Source: Ophioderma brevispina (Eukaryota > Echinodermata > Ophiuroidea > Amphilepidida > Ophiodermatidae). From it: a DNA stretch of 64,000 bases. The stretch covers positions 1 to 64,000 of the forward strand of contig JAMKCH010002913.1 in NCBI GenBank assembly GCA_023653785.1. Direction: 5' to 3'. Below the pieces are notes generated by a model. That model was not told the origin of the DNA. It searched no databases and saw only the letters and a program-made list of their open reading frames with translations. The number at the start of each line of letters is the position of its first letter. Position 1 is the stretch's first letter. Made by a program: the position numbers and the translations under genes. Below are positions 24,525 to 35,918 of this stretch, piece by piece.

Positions 24525-24835
24525 GTGAGTCTTGAAGTAATGAAATAGTGAAGAATTGATAATGGGAATGAATGTTAAATTGGTTGAGTGATTGACATTG
24601 ATTTCATTTTATACTGTCATATTTGGAGTCGTATGTCTTTGTTTTCCAACACCCATACACGGATCTGGAACATACAAAACCGAATAACATGAATTTATTT
24701 CTACGACTAAGTATTTTTTATCTTGGAAGTAATGAATAGTGGAAGATTGATAGATGGAATGAATGATTAATTGGTTGAGTGATTGACATGCCTCCTTTTA
24801 TATCTGTTCATCTTTGAGTCCTTATGTCTTAGGTC
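24525..24835 (+). repeat. Duplicated inner flank of array 3
   Basis: A roughly 100-bp flank occurs twice. Near 24530-24630 and again at 24722-24830 the sequence reads GAAGTAATGAATAGTG, then TTGGTTGAGTGATTGACAT, TTTTATA and TTGAGTC or TGGAGTC. A single partial hairpin unit lies between them. The block (flank plus unit) was therefore duplicated. Read on the minus strand the flank also matches the inner end of array 1 (GACTCAAATCTGACAGATAT), which helps pair the two arms. Confidence 0.7.
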
Positions 24836-25525
24836 TTTGGTTTCCAGACACCCACTACACGGATCTGGAAAACAAAGACCGAAGACATAAACCATCGAGT
24901 TGGTTCTAACGACTATTTTTTTTAGTCTTATCTTAGGTCTTTGTTTTCAACACCCACACAACGGATCTGAAACAAAGACAGACGACTAATAACATCGAAT
25001 TTTTGTTCTATCTACGACTAAGTATTTTGTGAGTCTTATGGTCTTAGGTCTTTGTTTTCCAGACACCCACCCAACAGGGATCTTGGGAAACAAAGACCTA
25101 AGATCTAAGACATAAGACATCGATTTTGTTCTAAGACTATTTTTTTGTTGTGAGTCTTATGTCTTAGGTCCTTTGTTTTCCAGACCCCACACACGGATCT
25201 GGAAACAAAATCCGAAGACATAAGACATCGATTTGTTCCACGAAGTATTTTGAATTTAATGTCTTAGGTCTTTGTTTTCCAGACACCCACACACCGATCT
25301 GGAAACAAAGACCAGACAATAAGACATCGATTTTGTTCTACGACTAAGTACTTTTAGTCTTATTCTTATGTCCTTTGTTTTCCAGACACCCTATAGGGTG
25401 TCTGGAAACATAAGACCGAGACATAAGACATGAATTTCATTCTACGACTAAGTATTTTTAGTCTTATGGCTTAGGTCTTTGGTTTAGTTCTTCGTCTTAG
25501 GTCCTTTTATTTTCCAGACACCCGT
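24640..25525 (-). repeat. Array 3: about seven copies of the 107-bp hairpin unit, inverted (right foldback arm)
   Basis: Same unit and orientation as array 2. The outermost complete hairpin centre is CACCCTATAGGGTG, a variant otherwise found only in the outermost hairpin of array 1. The outer terminus is CCAGACACCCGT, the inverse of the array 1 terminus ACGGGTGTCTAG. This mirrored layout identifies it as the opposite arm to array 1. Confidence 0.9.
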
Positions 25526-28500
25526 ATTTCAATGACGATTCATTTACTCCCATGCATTAGTGCACGCGCAAACACCTGAATCAGCAAGGTCCATATCAAT
25601 AATTTGTTCGTATAACATACTTTTAAAGCGCCCCTAATTCATGAATGGGTCTGCCATCAAGGTTTCAGAGTCAAAAGTCACATGCACTGGACCCCAGTTT
25701 TTTGTCGTTATTTTTCCCAATAAAAATCAGTGTAATTGAATAAAAAACCAAAGAAGAAATATATTTTTCAAGTTGCACCATGGTCTTGTTGGGTCCAAGA
25801 ATGAATAACAACTTTTCTTTCGTGATTTTTTTCGAAAGACGTATATTTTTTTAATACTTTAATTAAAAAAACCGGACCTCGAAGTTAATTGAACAGACCA
25901 TAGCACTTATATTTTTGGAGTGCTACCGGCAAATTTTGTTATTGCTACTGAAAGTTAATCCAAGATTCCTATGCATCTTACTGAATGGCAGTCAGTAACC
26001 ACTGGAAGCCGCGCCTAAGTTAATAAATCCTGAATTGTTGATTTACGCTAAGAAGAGAAGCGCGAATTTCAGCCATGCAGGTGTGCATGCAGAACTCTAC
26101 GGCAGTGCTGTGTTCGTTGCCGAACGTTGATGTCACATGTCACCTTATCGTATCATACTTTTTCGTATCTAGGCTTTTCTCTGCTTTGAAAATCCCAACA
26201 GCATTCCGTATCGATTTTCATTCTATAGTAATTTCAAATTACGTGAGGCTCCTGGCATATTCGGACGGGTGTGACATTAATATGTGGTTCAATTTAGGCC
26301 ATGCAGAGGACATGGCTTGGTTGCCATTACAAAACATATTGGGACCATGGTAAAAAAAGTTCCTGTACAGGAATCGGCTTACTGGGAAATGATGCATCCA
26401 GTTATACAATGATTGTTAATGAGTGAAGGACTTAAATGCCATTGTTGGCGGGATGTCAAATCCGTTTTACGCTAATATCTTAAACAAGGTTGGCCCAAAT
26501 TAAAAACTTAATGTGTGATAAAGAACTGATATTTTGCAGTTGCAAAGTAGCTAGTTCAAATAACAACGTTGAATGAAATAAATGCGGGTGTTTTCATCAT
26601 GTACTTCAATTGAAGCACCATTCTATCTTAGATGAACAGATATGAAATTCTTTAAAAAGGAATTAACTTCATAAAGAACCTCTAAAAGATACGAAAAACA
26701 GTTACGTAATGGTGGAAATTATGATCAGTAAGTTCTGGCTTTAAGATAAAGTGAATTAACATTCGACATACTGTTGTTTTAGTACATTGGGAAATGCAAT
26801 GGTATTTGGTTTAGTTTTTTTTCATATACAATTTTGAAACCAATGTTTTTCCAATACAGAATTTCTGGAGAATTGGAAAATCATGGGTGTATTTTTTAAA
26901 TGTGTTCTTGGGTGTTTATTAAGGGGACAAAATTTGCTAGGGGTAAACAATAACAGGTTTAATTTTTTAAAATTTATACGAGTCTGTTCGGCTGCTCATA
27001 AGGTTTCGAAAAAGGTATAGTTTGCCATATTGCGAACTATTGTTTACTAACAATGGCTCAAGGAAGTTCAAGGTCATTATTTAATAGAATGGTCCGATTT
27101 GTTGAAACTGGTTTAAATCGGTCATGGGTCATTTTACTAAATAACTAAACGTATATAGATTCTGTGTTTCACTTTCAAAGTGAGACTTTTAGAGATGTTG
27201 TAACTTATGTTTTTTTCACCCCATAGACCCCGTGGACCACGGCATATTGCCTCTTAATTATCATCAAAGCATCATTGACAACGCGACCTTTATATGTTCG
27301 GCTTCTGTACAGTATAAGACAAACAAATTGGCACCATTTTAGAACAAACCGAATGAATCTGAAATTTACCCCCCCCAGTATGACCTGAAACCCGTTTTTA
27401 CCTTGAACTCTCGTACTATATAACAATCAGGTAGGGCAAACTCATTACCTTTCTGTAATATTGAAAAGGTTACCCTGAAACATGATGGTCTACTTAAAAC
27501 ACATTTTGCCCCCTTTAATTCCCCCCCCCCCACTTTTTTTTTTTTTTTTTTTAACCTTGCCCCCCTAGAATTCATCCCAAGAAACACATTTTAAAAATGA
27601 CACCCATTGATTTCTTGAATCCTCATACAATTTTGATTTAGAAAACCTTTGTTGCAAGAGTGATATGAAAATTTTTCAACAAAATACAGTTTCCACATGT
27701 ACTATTTGTTAGACGAGAACCATGAGCGTACCCAGCAACCTGCAGGGAGATAGGAGAGAGTTTTTTTTAATGTCTTGAAGTATCATGAAACGCAAATTCC
27801 TACCAACACCTTGATACTTGCATCCATGAATTCAAATTTTATTGACTTCAACAATTAGTTAAATGCACAAAGCAATATTTTAAAATTAGTTCTGTGGATT
27901 GGGATTTTGTTGTGATTATTTTTGGGTGCAATTACATTCCTTCCTGGCTGAGTGTTAACAGATACCAATTTTGTAATGAATTCAAAGCTCCATGGATGGG
28001 CAATTCATATTTGTATTGTTATTATTATGATAAAATATATTTATCATTGAACTGATTATGTTGACTATTAAAACTTGTGTCGATAAAACTAGACTTCCTT
28101 TGTTTACTTTGTTTAATCAGTGTTTTGTTTCTTTTGTCAAGTTTTAATCTTTTGTGAGCTTCAAGACAGCATGGTATAACTCCTCGAAGCAACTCGATTT
28201 TGGTGTATCGCACTAAATTGATTATATCTCTGGATTGACTAAAGCAAATAAGATGAAACAAACACCATTGTTATTTAATATTATGCCAATCAAGGCTTAT
28301 TTTGAAATTTCATATTTATTTTTTTTTTCTGATTGTACCACTTACCACTGTCGAAATGAACCCAGTTTCTTAGACCATTTTTTGTTGCTTATCTATCAGT
28401 GTCGAAAGGAACCAGTTTCTTGGACATGTTTTTGCTCATTAGTGTGGATATAAAACTATATAACCCTAAAGTCCCTTTTCTGCATTTTAATGTACTTTGA

Positions 28501-29811
28501 AAAAAATCACGGAACGGATCCCTGCCTTGGGTTAGGGGGGAAATGGCCCCGAGATCTAACAAGAAAAATAACGCTAGCTCTCTTTTTTGCGGTGATCGTC
28601 AGATTTTCTTTTAGGTGCGTTAGGGATATATTATGTTAAAACGTCATTTTAACCGGCAGCTGGGACTCGTAACGTGCAAATAACTGGACGGTAGTCGCAT
28701 AACGATCTGCTGTTATACTCGATTCACGCTGATATAGGGACAACCAGTACTTTTTTACGGGTGAGAGCTTTTTGCGAGAGGCGCACAACAATTAAATTTA
28801 GAAATCGATTGTATTAAAACTGCACAAAATTCAATTCAGAAATATACAGTAAACAAAATTAAGTTTTGTACTTGGCTATTTTCCTTTCAAGTCACTTTCT
28901 ATTGTTAGGTAGTGAAGCGACTTCTTGGATAGATTTAAATGCTTCTTCCCTATTTCACCTAATGGATATGAACCAAAACTTTTCCCAGCTCCTATATCAG
29001 CGCGAATCGGTTTGACTAATAAATTATCAGCTAATACTGTAAAAACAAATTTTATGATTATGGTGAACACTTAAAACAGCTTTAATGATTTGGCGTTGGT
29101 AACTGCATGTGTTTAATCAACTGAGTTATGTTTTATACAGCATTTTTGTGTTTTGAGAGATAACCATATCAGGCTATTTTTTTTTTCAGTGGTCTCCATT
29201 TTATTTTGTAACTGTTTTAGATCAACAAACACAAAATTGATTTTCTGAAGAAACACGTGTATTGAGGTGTTTCGTGCTTGGACAAAATATTAATACATAT
29301 CCCGAGGAGAGTTCTTAGATTTTGGTCGTGTACCCATGGGCATGCGAAATTAGCTGCGAACGCGGAACTAATAACCGCTAGGGTATCAAATTCACAATAA
29401 TAGTTACTAATCAACTTCTAGTCCCATTAGTGGTGTCAAATTCGGTTAAGATTGTGACTGGTCCATTGATATAATAGGGAAATGAACCTAAACATGTCAG
29501 TAAAATAACCTTTTTTTCTTATAGTAGCACAAGTATTTGTTTTGTTATTGTCTTTATTGTTTCATGCCACATATGTTAATAAAAAAAACTTTATATAATC
29601 CATATTTGAGCACAGGTGTTTTATTAGTGCCCCACAGTCTGCATGTGTATAGGCGTGCCCATTTCGAAAGCACGTGCGTGATTCTGGTCCGAAATCATAC
29701 TCCGGACCATAACCAGTTTAATTATCCCATAAAGCATCTATTCACTATCGTCAACTCCGAAGTTTTCATTGCAATCTTTAACACTAAAATGAAATAATAA
29801 ATAACTTTTAT
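25526..29811. other. Long non-coding stretch
   Basis: No gene is supported. A homopolymer block lies at about 27519-27552 (C run then T run). A short imperfect direct duplication of about 65 bases occurs near 28335-28440 around CTGTCGAAATGAACCCAGTT and its variant. Isolated frames such as the 92-codon one at 26075-26353 show no recognisable motif. Confidence 0.5.
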
Positions 29812-29891
29812 GGTTGGAGTGAGATTTGAACCCGTGACCTCTGGATTACAAGACGAGAGCCTATACAGATGTACGCCATGCAATCAGAGCC
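29812..29891 (-). pseudogene. tRNA-like relic (Thr-TGT-like) or tRNA-derived SINE head
   Basis: The minus strand has a good B-box-like T arm, CGGGTTCAAATCT. Before it is an anticodon-loop-like CTTGTAA with TGT in the anticodon position and the downstream AGAGGTC typical of a variable region. Further 5' is TGGCGTACATCTG, which loosely resembles an A box. The acceptor and anticodon stems pair poorly, so this is not a functional tRNA by eye. It could be a pseudogene or the head of a SINE; no SINE tail was found. Confidence 0.4.
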
Positions 29892-30104
29892 AGAAAAATA
29901 TTCTTTGTAATACTTAAATACTTAAACCGCACACATAATCATGAATAGCGCCGCTATGAGACGAGTTGAAAATATATGCATGATTTCGGGCCAAAATCTC
30001 ACATTAGAATTTTTTCGAAACCATGCCAGAGCCAATGTCAGATTAAAGTGATTTATTGGTAGTAGGGGATCCATGGGTGGCATATTTGAGGGAACCCTAC
30101 TCAA

Positions 30105-30800
30105 GATACACTAAAAGGTTTGAGAAGTGTTTTTGGACAATTCGAGGGTGCAGATTCCGAATATGCACCATGCAAAATTGTCAAGTTGGTGGAAAGTGGA
30201 GTTAAAGGGCATGACCCGATTTTCCTTATTTTTTAAATATTAGCTTTATGAAACATGTGCAAGATCCACTAATTTGACTAAAGGGGTGAAGAAGGTCTAT
30301 GTCAAAATGTGAGGGGGCGCAGATTTGCAAAAAGACAACATCAAAACCATGCGCCAATTCAATTCTTTTGTGAAAGTTTTTAAGAAGTTGTTTTGGACAA
30401 TTCGAGAGTGCTGATTCCGAATATGCACCATGCAAAAGTGTCAAGTTGGTGGAAAGTGGATTTTAAAGGGGCAGTACCCGATTTCCTATTTTTGAAAATT
30501 AGCTTTAGGAAACCATGGACTCTAAAGGGTTTAAGAAGGTTTAAGTCACATCGGAGGGTGTTGATTTCAAAGACACCATACAAAATCAACACATTGGTGG
30601 AAATGGGAACTTTCAAGGGGAATTACCCGATGTCTTATTTTATTTATTTTAAATAGCATTATCAAACAAGCCCCAAGATCCAACTAGGGACTTAAAGGTT
30701 TAGGAAGTGTTGAGGTGAATTGGAGGGGCTAATTTTGAATACTACACCATACCAAAATCACCCCCGTTGGTGGAAAGTTGTTTTAAAGAAGGAAAATACT
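30105..30800 (+). repeat. Cluster of diverged direct repeats, ~200-250-bp spacing
   Basis: Three to four copies share the phrases GTTTTTGGACAATTCGAG, TGATTCCGAATATGCACCAT, GTCAAGTTGGTGGAAAGTGG and AAAGGG followed by a few bases and ACCCGATTT. The same phrases occur on the minus strand near 34020-34390 and 36900-37290, so this is a dispersed family. The overlapping short open frames on both strands are repeat shadows. Family unknown. Confidence 0.75.
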
Positions 30801-31900
30801 TAATTTTCATAGTATTTTGAAAAAAAGGATATCAGGGAAATAAACAATTGAGAGCACACAGAGGTCCTCTGTGGAGGATGGGGGGCTGCCTGATTATCAG
30901 GTTATGTACTGTTTGTCTAAAACTGGTCATTAGGATTAAAGGGCACATTACTATGACAAAATTAGATTGAAAAAAATCTGACTAAACTTAATTAGAGTGT
31001 TTATAGCGTAAGAATTACTTTTTCTGTTCCAAATATTGTCCTTATGTGAGGTTTTCCAAAGAAGGATCGTATGATTTCATCAGGTTCAGAGAAAAATAAT
31101 GGTTTTTTATCATACTTCGGGGTTTTCATTATTGTTTACCAAAGTTAATAGTAATTGAAAGAAAATGTCAGAAAAACTCGTTTTATGTGTACTAGAGTTA
31201 GATAGTATTTATTTAAGTGCTTTTAAGTGGGTTGGGTATAAATAGCAATCAAACAATTTCTTTTTTTCAAAATAAATTTTGTTGGATCCCTATTAAAAAT
31301 GGACGCATCCCACATTTTCATGACCCGCTTATGATGAAAAATGGTATCCCCTCGCACAATGAACACAATCACTGCACCAGCTCATAATCTGTTTACGTTT
31401 TGTAAAATTTTAAAAACATAATTACTTTCACGACAGGGGAATAAGTGTTACATTATTTCAAAACAACTTTAGTTCGTTTCCCGCCTTTTTAGAGAGCATT
31501 CACCTACATCATAATATCATCTTGTTTAAGAACTATTATAAATGCATTGAGAGTAATTCATCATTCGAAGAACAAAGGGCAAACATAAGCTATGATCCAA
31601 ACAGTGAAGTAACAGTGGGGGAAGGGGCAACCCAAACAAGTATTGGAGAATTGTGTGTTTGCTCCCCCCCCCCAAACTGCTCTTCCCTCTGCCTGAGCTC
31701 CCTCCCAAACGAAAATGTCTGGTTACACCACTGGATAAAAAAACAGATCTCAAAGGTTCCAGCCTGAAAAAAATTGTTAATTTTGGTTGAGTAGTCTCAA
31801 GATATATTCCACTGAACAATAAGTCAGCGACAAAAACAAGACTTGTCCACGGAGCATAATTTTTCTTACGGCTAGCCGAGTTCTTTGGCTATAGAAAACC
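30801..31900. other. Non-coding stretch
   Basis: No gene is recognised. A short C run lies at 31664-31673 inside overlapping frames on both strands (31522-31819) that show no motif. Confidence 0.45.
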
Positions 31901-31904
31901 CTTC

Positions 31905-32790
31905 CACTTCCCGACTGCTCAAGACTGGGCGATAGGCAATTTCGAAAATCGTGAGCAGTTTTTCAGAGTAGTTTGGCAAGGTCTGGGATTGTCCTCTACA
32001 GTCTTGTAGTCTTACTATTATTGACTAAAAAATGCCTCCAGACTGTTCAAAACTGGTGCGATTGGCCATTTTCGAAAAGTAATTTTTTTCTTTTCAGGGG
32101 TAGTTTGGCCAAGTCTGGGAGTGTCTTGTACAGTCTTCTGCAGTCTTGTGTGGTCGGGAAGCACGTGGCACATTTGGAAAAAAACGGCCACAAATTTTTC
32201 TTGCAGCTTAAAAAAAATCGTCACAACTTGTGCTGTCAGGTTTAAGGTTGCGATGATTGGGAAACTGAAAACAAGTGCAATGCTTGATCTTGTTGATTTT
32301 CTGATGCTGTCGAATACCGCTAGGCAATTGAGGCATCTTTGTATTGAAGTTTTGTAAGTTTGAACAAGACTGCAGCCGATTTTGAAAACCAAAAAACCAC
32401 CAAAAAAGGGAGGGAGTGGTGAGGGGGGGTTAGACCTGCGGGAGCACCTCGGGTCGCGTTAGCGGGTTGTTTCTAGGTGACTGTACCTTTCTTGGCGTCA
32501 AAACTCGGCGAACAATCGACAAGCAGTCTTGACAGCGACATGTCACAACTTGTATCGTCGTTTCAAGGTGTGGTCTGATGGGGACCCTGACAGTTGTGGG
32601 GCTCGCATTAAAACATGCTTGATGATCTTGTGATTTCATGACTTAGGCGTTTCAGCACCTTCTTGTCTCGTTGACGACGGGGAAACTCGCCTACTAATCA
32701 TCCCTGGTCGAGGATAAAAAATGTTAAATTTGCAAGTTTGAACAAAAGAATGTAAAAAACCGATTTTGAAAAAAAAGGCGGTTTGTGTAG
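31905..32790 (+). repeat. Two overlapping sets of diverged direct repeats
   Basis: One pair repeats AGACTG-TCAAAACTGG, AATTTCGAAAA and AGTAGTTTGGC-AAGTCTGGG, about 120 bases apart (near 31918 and 32040). A second pair repeats GTCACAACTTGT, ATGCTTGAT-ATCTTGT and GCAAGTTTGAACAA, then CCGATTTTGAAAA (about 32219-32390 and 32546-32780). No coding frame is conserved. The 124-codon minus-strand frame at 32018-32392 is probably fortuitous. Confidence 0.6.
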
Positions 32791-32977
32791 TCGGGAAGAA
32801 AAAGGTGGGTTCGGGATCGGGGGGATTTGTTTCTGTGTGAACCGGACCTCTTAGGAGGAAATTCCCAATGGCCAAATCGAGGAGATCGTGTCATACCCCC
32901 CCCCTACCCCCCCCCCCCCCCCCCTGACACAAGAAAGTAAAAAACTGGTATTTGCACAACTGATGTATGATCTCAGG
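32791..32977. other. C-rich spacer left of the segmental duplication
   Basis: Contains near-uninterrupted C runs at about 32898-32925. No gene. The segmental duplication starts at its right edge, at TTTGAAAAGCCC. Confidence 0.45.
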
Positions 32978-35109
32978 TTTGAAAAGCCCGGTTGGCCAAA
33001 AAACAAGTTATGTAACCCTAACCCTACCCAAGTTTATGTATCATTCCATCAGAAATACCATGGACAAGTCTGAATCTGTGCTAAATACCAGTTTCTGTCT
33101 TGTGCCAGAGTCAGAGGCAATTTGTGAAAAAGGAAAGGGCAAACATAAAGAACATTTTTCTACAGTTTCCACCTTTCACGGTGGGTGGTGGTGGGGCCGG
33201 GGGGGGTGGCACTCGCCACGACAGACCCGCTTTGTCTAACTTGTTGGGATACAATGACCCCCTGCTGCGGTATGTACCGGTAACCTCAGGGGGAAAAGCG
33301 GCAGAGAAGCAGGAACCCCAATGGGTGTTCTTTCCTGACTTAATACCCCCCTTTTTTTCACAGCAGCTCGTTTCCATAAAAGATCCACTTTTTAACAATT
33401 TTAACATCCAAAGTCAAAATTTGCACACGCTACGCGCACATTTTGGAAACATTTTATAATTTCATGGCAATTTTGAACTTCAGGTTGTTACCTCAATGGC
33501 CCCCTTCCTAAAGTTACATACATACTGATGACACTCCATTCTTATTTCAGGCTGTGTACTGAATGACCCCTTTAATTATTTTTTTGGTACATATTTTACC
33601 TGAAGGCCCCTACTTTTCACCTGAGGGCCGAAACACATAACCGTCACTTCAGATAGGCAATGCCCCCCCGGACCTTGTTAGACTGAAGATCATGACCTTT
33701 GAAATTTTCATAGCATCAAGATCGTTGTGTAAAGGGTTAAAGGTGCAAATGATATTCCCCACGTTCTCGCTATTCGTTAACTTATTTTTAATCCAAGGTT
33801 TGACAAACCTTTTTTGGACTTAAAAATTAATTCCGTGTAAAGGCGTACTTAAATAAGCCCTTTTGATTTCAAAATAAAACCTATAAATGAGTTAAAAAAA
33901 AAACTGTTTATAAAAACAATCATTTAAAAATTTATATTGAATCTAAAGGAATTGTTTTTTAAATCCCACAAGGTTGGTTACTAATTTCAGTCACCTAGAC
34001 CCTAAAAAAAATAAATCTAGGAATGAGAGAGTGTGCTTTACTCGTCACTAGCTCTTAAATCAGGTAGTACACCTTTAAACTCTTTTAGTAGCGGTAGAGG
34101 TTTCATACATTTTAAATAAAAATCAACAAATTTTAATATCCCTACCTTAATGTGCATTGAAATTTTTCTTTCTTGAATATTGCATACTTGTATCGTATTT
34201 AAAACGCTATGTTTATCATAAATCGGGTAGTGTCCCGTTAAAAAACAAGATTTCAACCACTTTCCAACAACTTATCAATTTTTTCATGATCAGGTTGAAC
34301 TGAGCACCCTCGAAATGACCTAAACACCTCTCACAGAAGATCTTTTAAGTGAATCTGAGTAGGGTTCAACCTTATTTTGAGCCTTTAGGCTTGATGGATC
34401 CCGAGTATGGTATAACTATCGGCACATCATATATGAACTATCCCTAAATAAAATGTTACCTCAATATGGTTTTCATGGTCATTGGAAGTATTCCTTGCGA
34501 AAAAAATCCAGATTTATTCCGACAAATGTACAATACCGAAACAGAAGAAGCCAGCGAAAATACATGTATATATAATTAAAATTTGTATATTTAAAAACGG
34601 CCGCATTCAATACCGAACAAAAGCCCAGCGAAAATGGATATCCACTGACTTTTCAGCAAGTTGTGCCCAACCCCTATCCTTGGTGAACTTTTCGTTGAGA
34701 AACAAAGGATAGAGCGCAGTTCGTTTAGAAATTGTTTTGGCAAAAAAAAACTAACACTTTTTTAAAACTCAGTGATTTGAGAAAAATGTAAAGAGGGGTG
34801 TTTTAGATCATTTTGTGAATAACACAGGTTTAAGGTTGGCCTAACCAACAGAACATCCATGAAAACGTGGACATTTGAAAAGGAGTCGCGTAATATTTAG
34901 TCTATTTGTAGTTTTAACAAATCGCAGTTGCACTGTAACCAACGATCTCTACAACATTGATTGGCTACACAACAGTAATTGTATATTAGAGTGAAGTGGA
35001 TGCAACTGGCGGGGACAACTATGGTCTCATCCCGAACAAGTAGCCTCCCAGTTTATCCCGGGTGCATGTTTCAGAGACATGCCATCCATGCGCGCCAAAA
35101 CAATGAGCT
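32978..35109 (+). repeat. Segmental duplication, left copy A
   Basis: This 2.1-kb block is repeated at 35919-37958. The same landmarks recur in order. These are TTTGAAAAGCCCGGTTG, TAACCCTAACCC, GACAAGTCTG, a G-rich GGTGGTGGGG tract, CCGTCACTTCAGATAGGCA, a block related to the 30.1-30.8 kb repeat on the minus strand, ATTTATTCCG followed by ACAAATGTAC, and CCCGGGTGCATGTTTCAGAG. The left copy appears cleaner than the right. It ends at the empty site AATGAGCT (35102-35109), where the right copy carries an 8.38-kb insertion. No gene is recognised inside. Confidence 0.9.
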
Positions 35110-35299
35110 CACCTAGCAGGGGACCATTGTAGTGTAAGAGTGTGCGTTTCTGGATAAATTGTGAATTGTTGCACACAAGTACGTAGCCATTGATTAATCC
35201 ATAAAATTGATGGAAGCACTTTCCAACCCCCCTTATAGGCTGGTAAATATGTGATATGACCTGGAAAAAATTGCAATAGAATTTTTTTCACCACAATGC
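35110..35299 (+). repeat. Repeat R, copy 1 (5' part)
   Basis: This piece runs from about AGGGGACCATTGTAGTGTAA through TGATGGAAGCACTTTCCA and TTGCAATAGAATTTTTTTCA to CACCACAATG. It is repeated at 46341-46538 and, inverted, between about 53640 and 52729. It is cut by a LINE insertion at 35300. The minus-strand frame here is fortuitous. Confidence 0.85.
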
Positions 35300-35918
35300 T
35301 AAGGTTATTAATTTGTCACTTACTTCAGGTATTTTTCCTAGCAATTTAAAGCATGCCATTATAAATCCTCTCATAAAGAAACAGTCTCTTAACCCCCAAT
35401 GTACTAAAGAACTATAGACCTGTTGCTAATATTAAGTTTATGTCTAAACTTATCGAGAAACATATGGTAAATTCTATCAATGCGCATATGATCAAGTATA
35501 ATTTGGGTGATGAATACCAATCTGCTTATTGTGCTACCCGTAGTACAGAGACTGCATTACTTAAGGTTAAAGATGTAATTATGAACCATATTCACAATCA
35601 ACAAGGTGTTTTCTTGTTATGTTAGATTTAAGTGCCGCATTCGACACTATAAAATAAATCACAATATCCTTTTTAGCAGGTTGGAGAGCGAGATTGGACT
35701 AACAGGAAATGCGCTTAATTTGTATAAGTCGTATTTTACCGGAAGAACGACTTCTGTTTTGATAAATGACCATTTTTCTGACTCACGTGGCATGGAGTAT
35801 GGGCTCCCGCAAGGCTCAATTGTCGGACCGAAGTCCTTTACTATCTACACCATTCCAATTGGTCGAATAATAAAGCAACATAATCTTTCTTATCACATTT
35901 ACGCAGATGATATTCAGA
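35300..35918 (+). pseudogene. CR1/L2-like LINE reverse transcriptase fragment, copy 1
   Basis: In life this would be the reverse transcriptase of a non-LTR retrotransposon, which copies its RNA into DNA at a nicked target. Readable motifs in order are KVINLSLTSGIFP at the start, then NYRPVANIKFMSKLIEK, the QSAYCATRSTETALL block typical of CR1/L2-type enzymes, LDLSAAFD with the first catalytic Asp, LPQGSIVGP and finally YADD at 35900-35911. At least three frameshifts are visible: one in the poly-C stretch near 35396, and two around 35606-35650. The 5' part including the endonuclease is absent. The 3' end is cut two codons past YADD by the segmental-duplication breakpoint. A longer copy with the 3' end is at 46539-48129. 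Clade placement is by motif impression only. Confidence 0.88.

Noticed and set aside
33015..33030. Telomere-like TAACCCTAACCC
   Set aside because: Only two repeats in each copy (33015 and 35948), so not evidence of a telomere or a fusion point.
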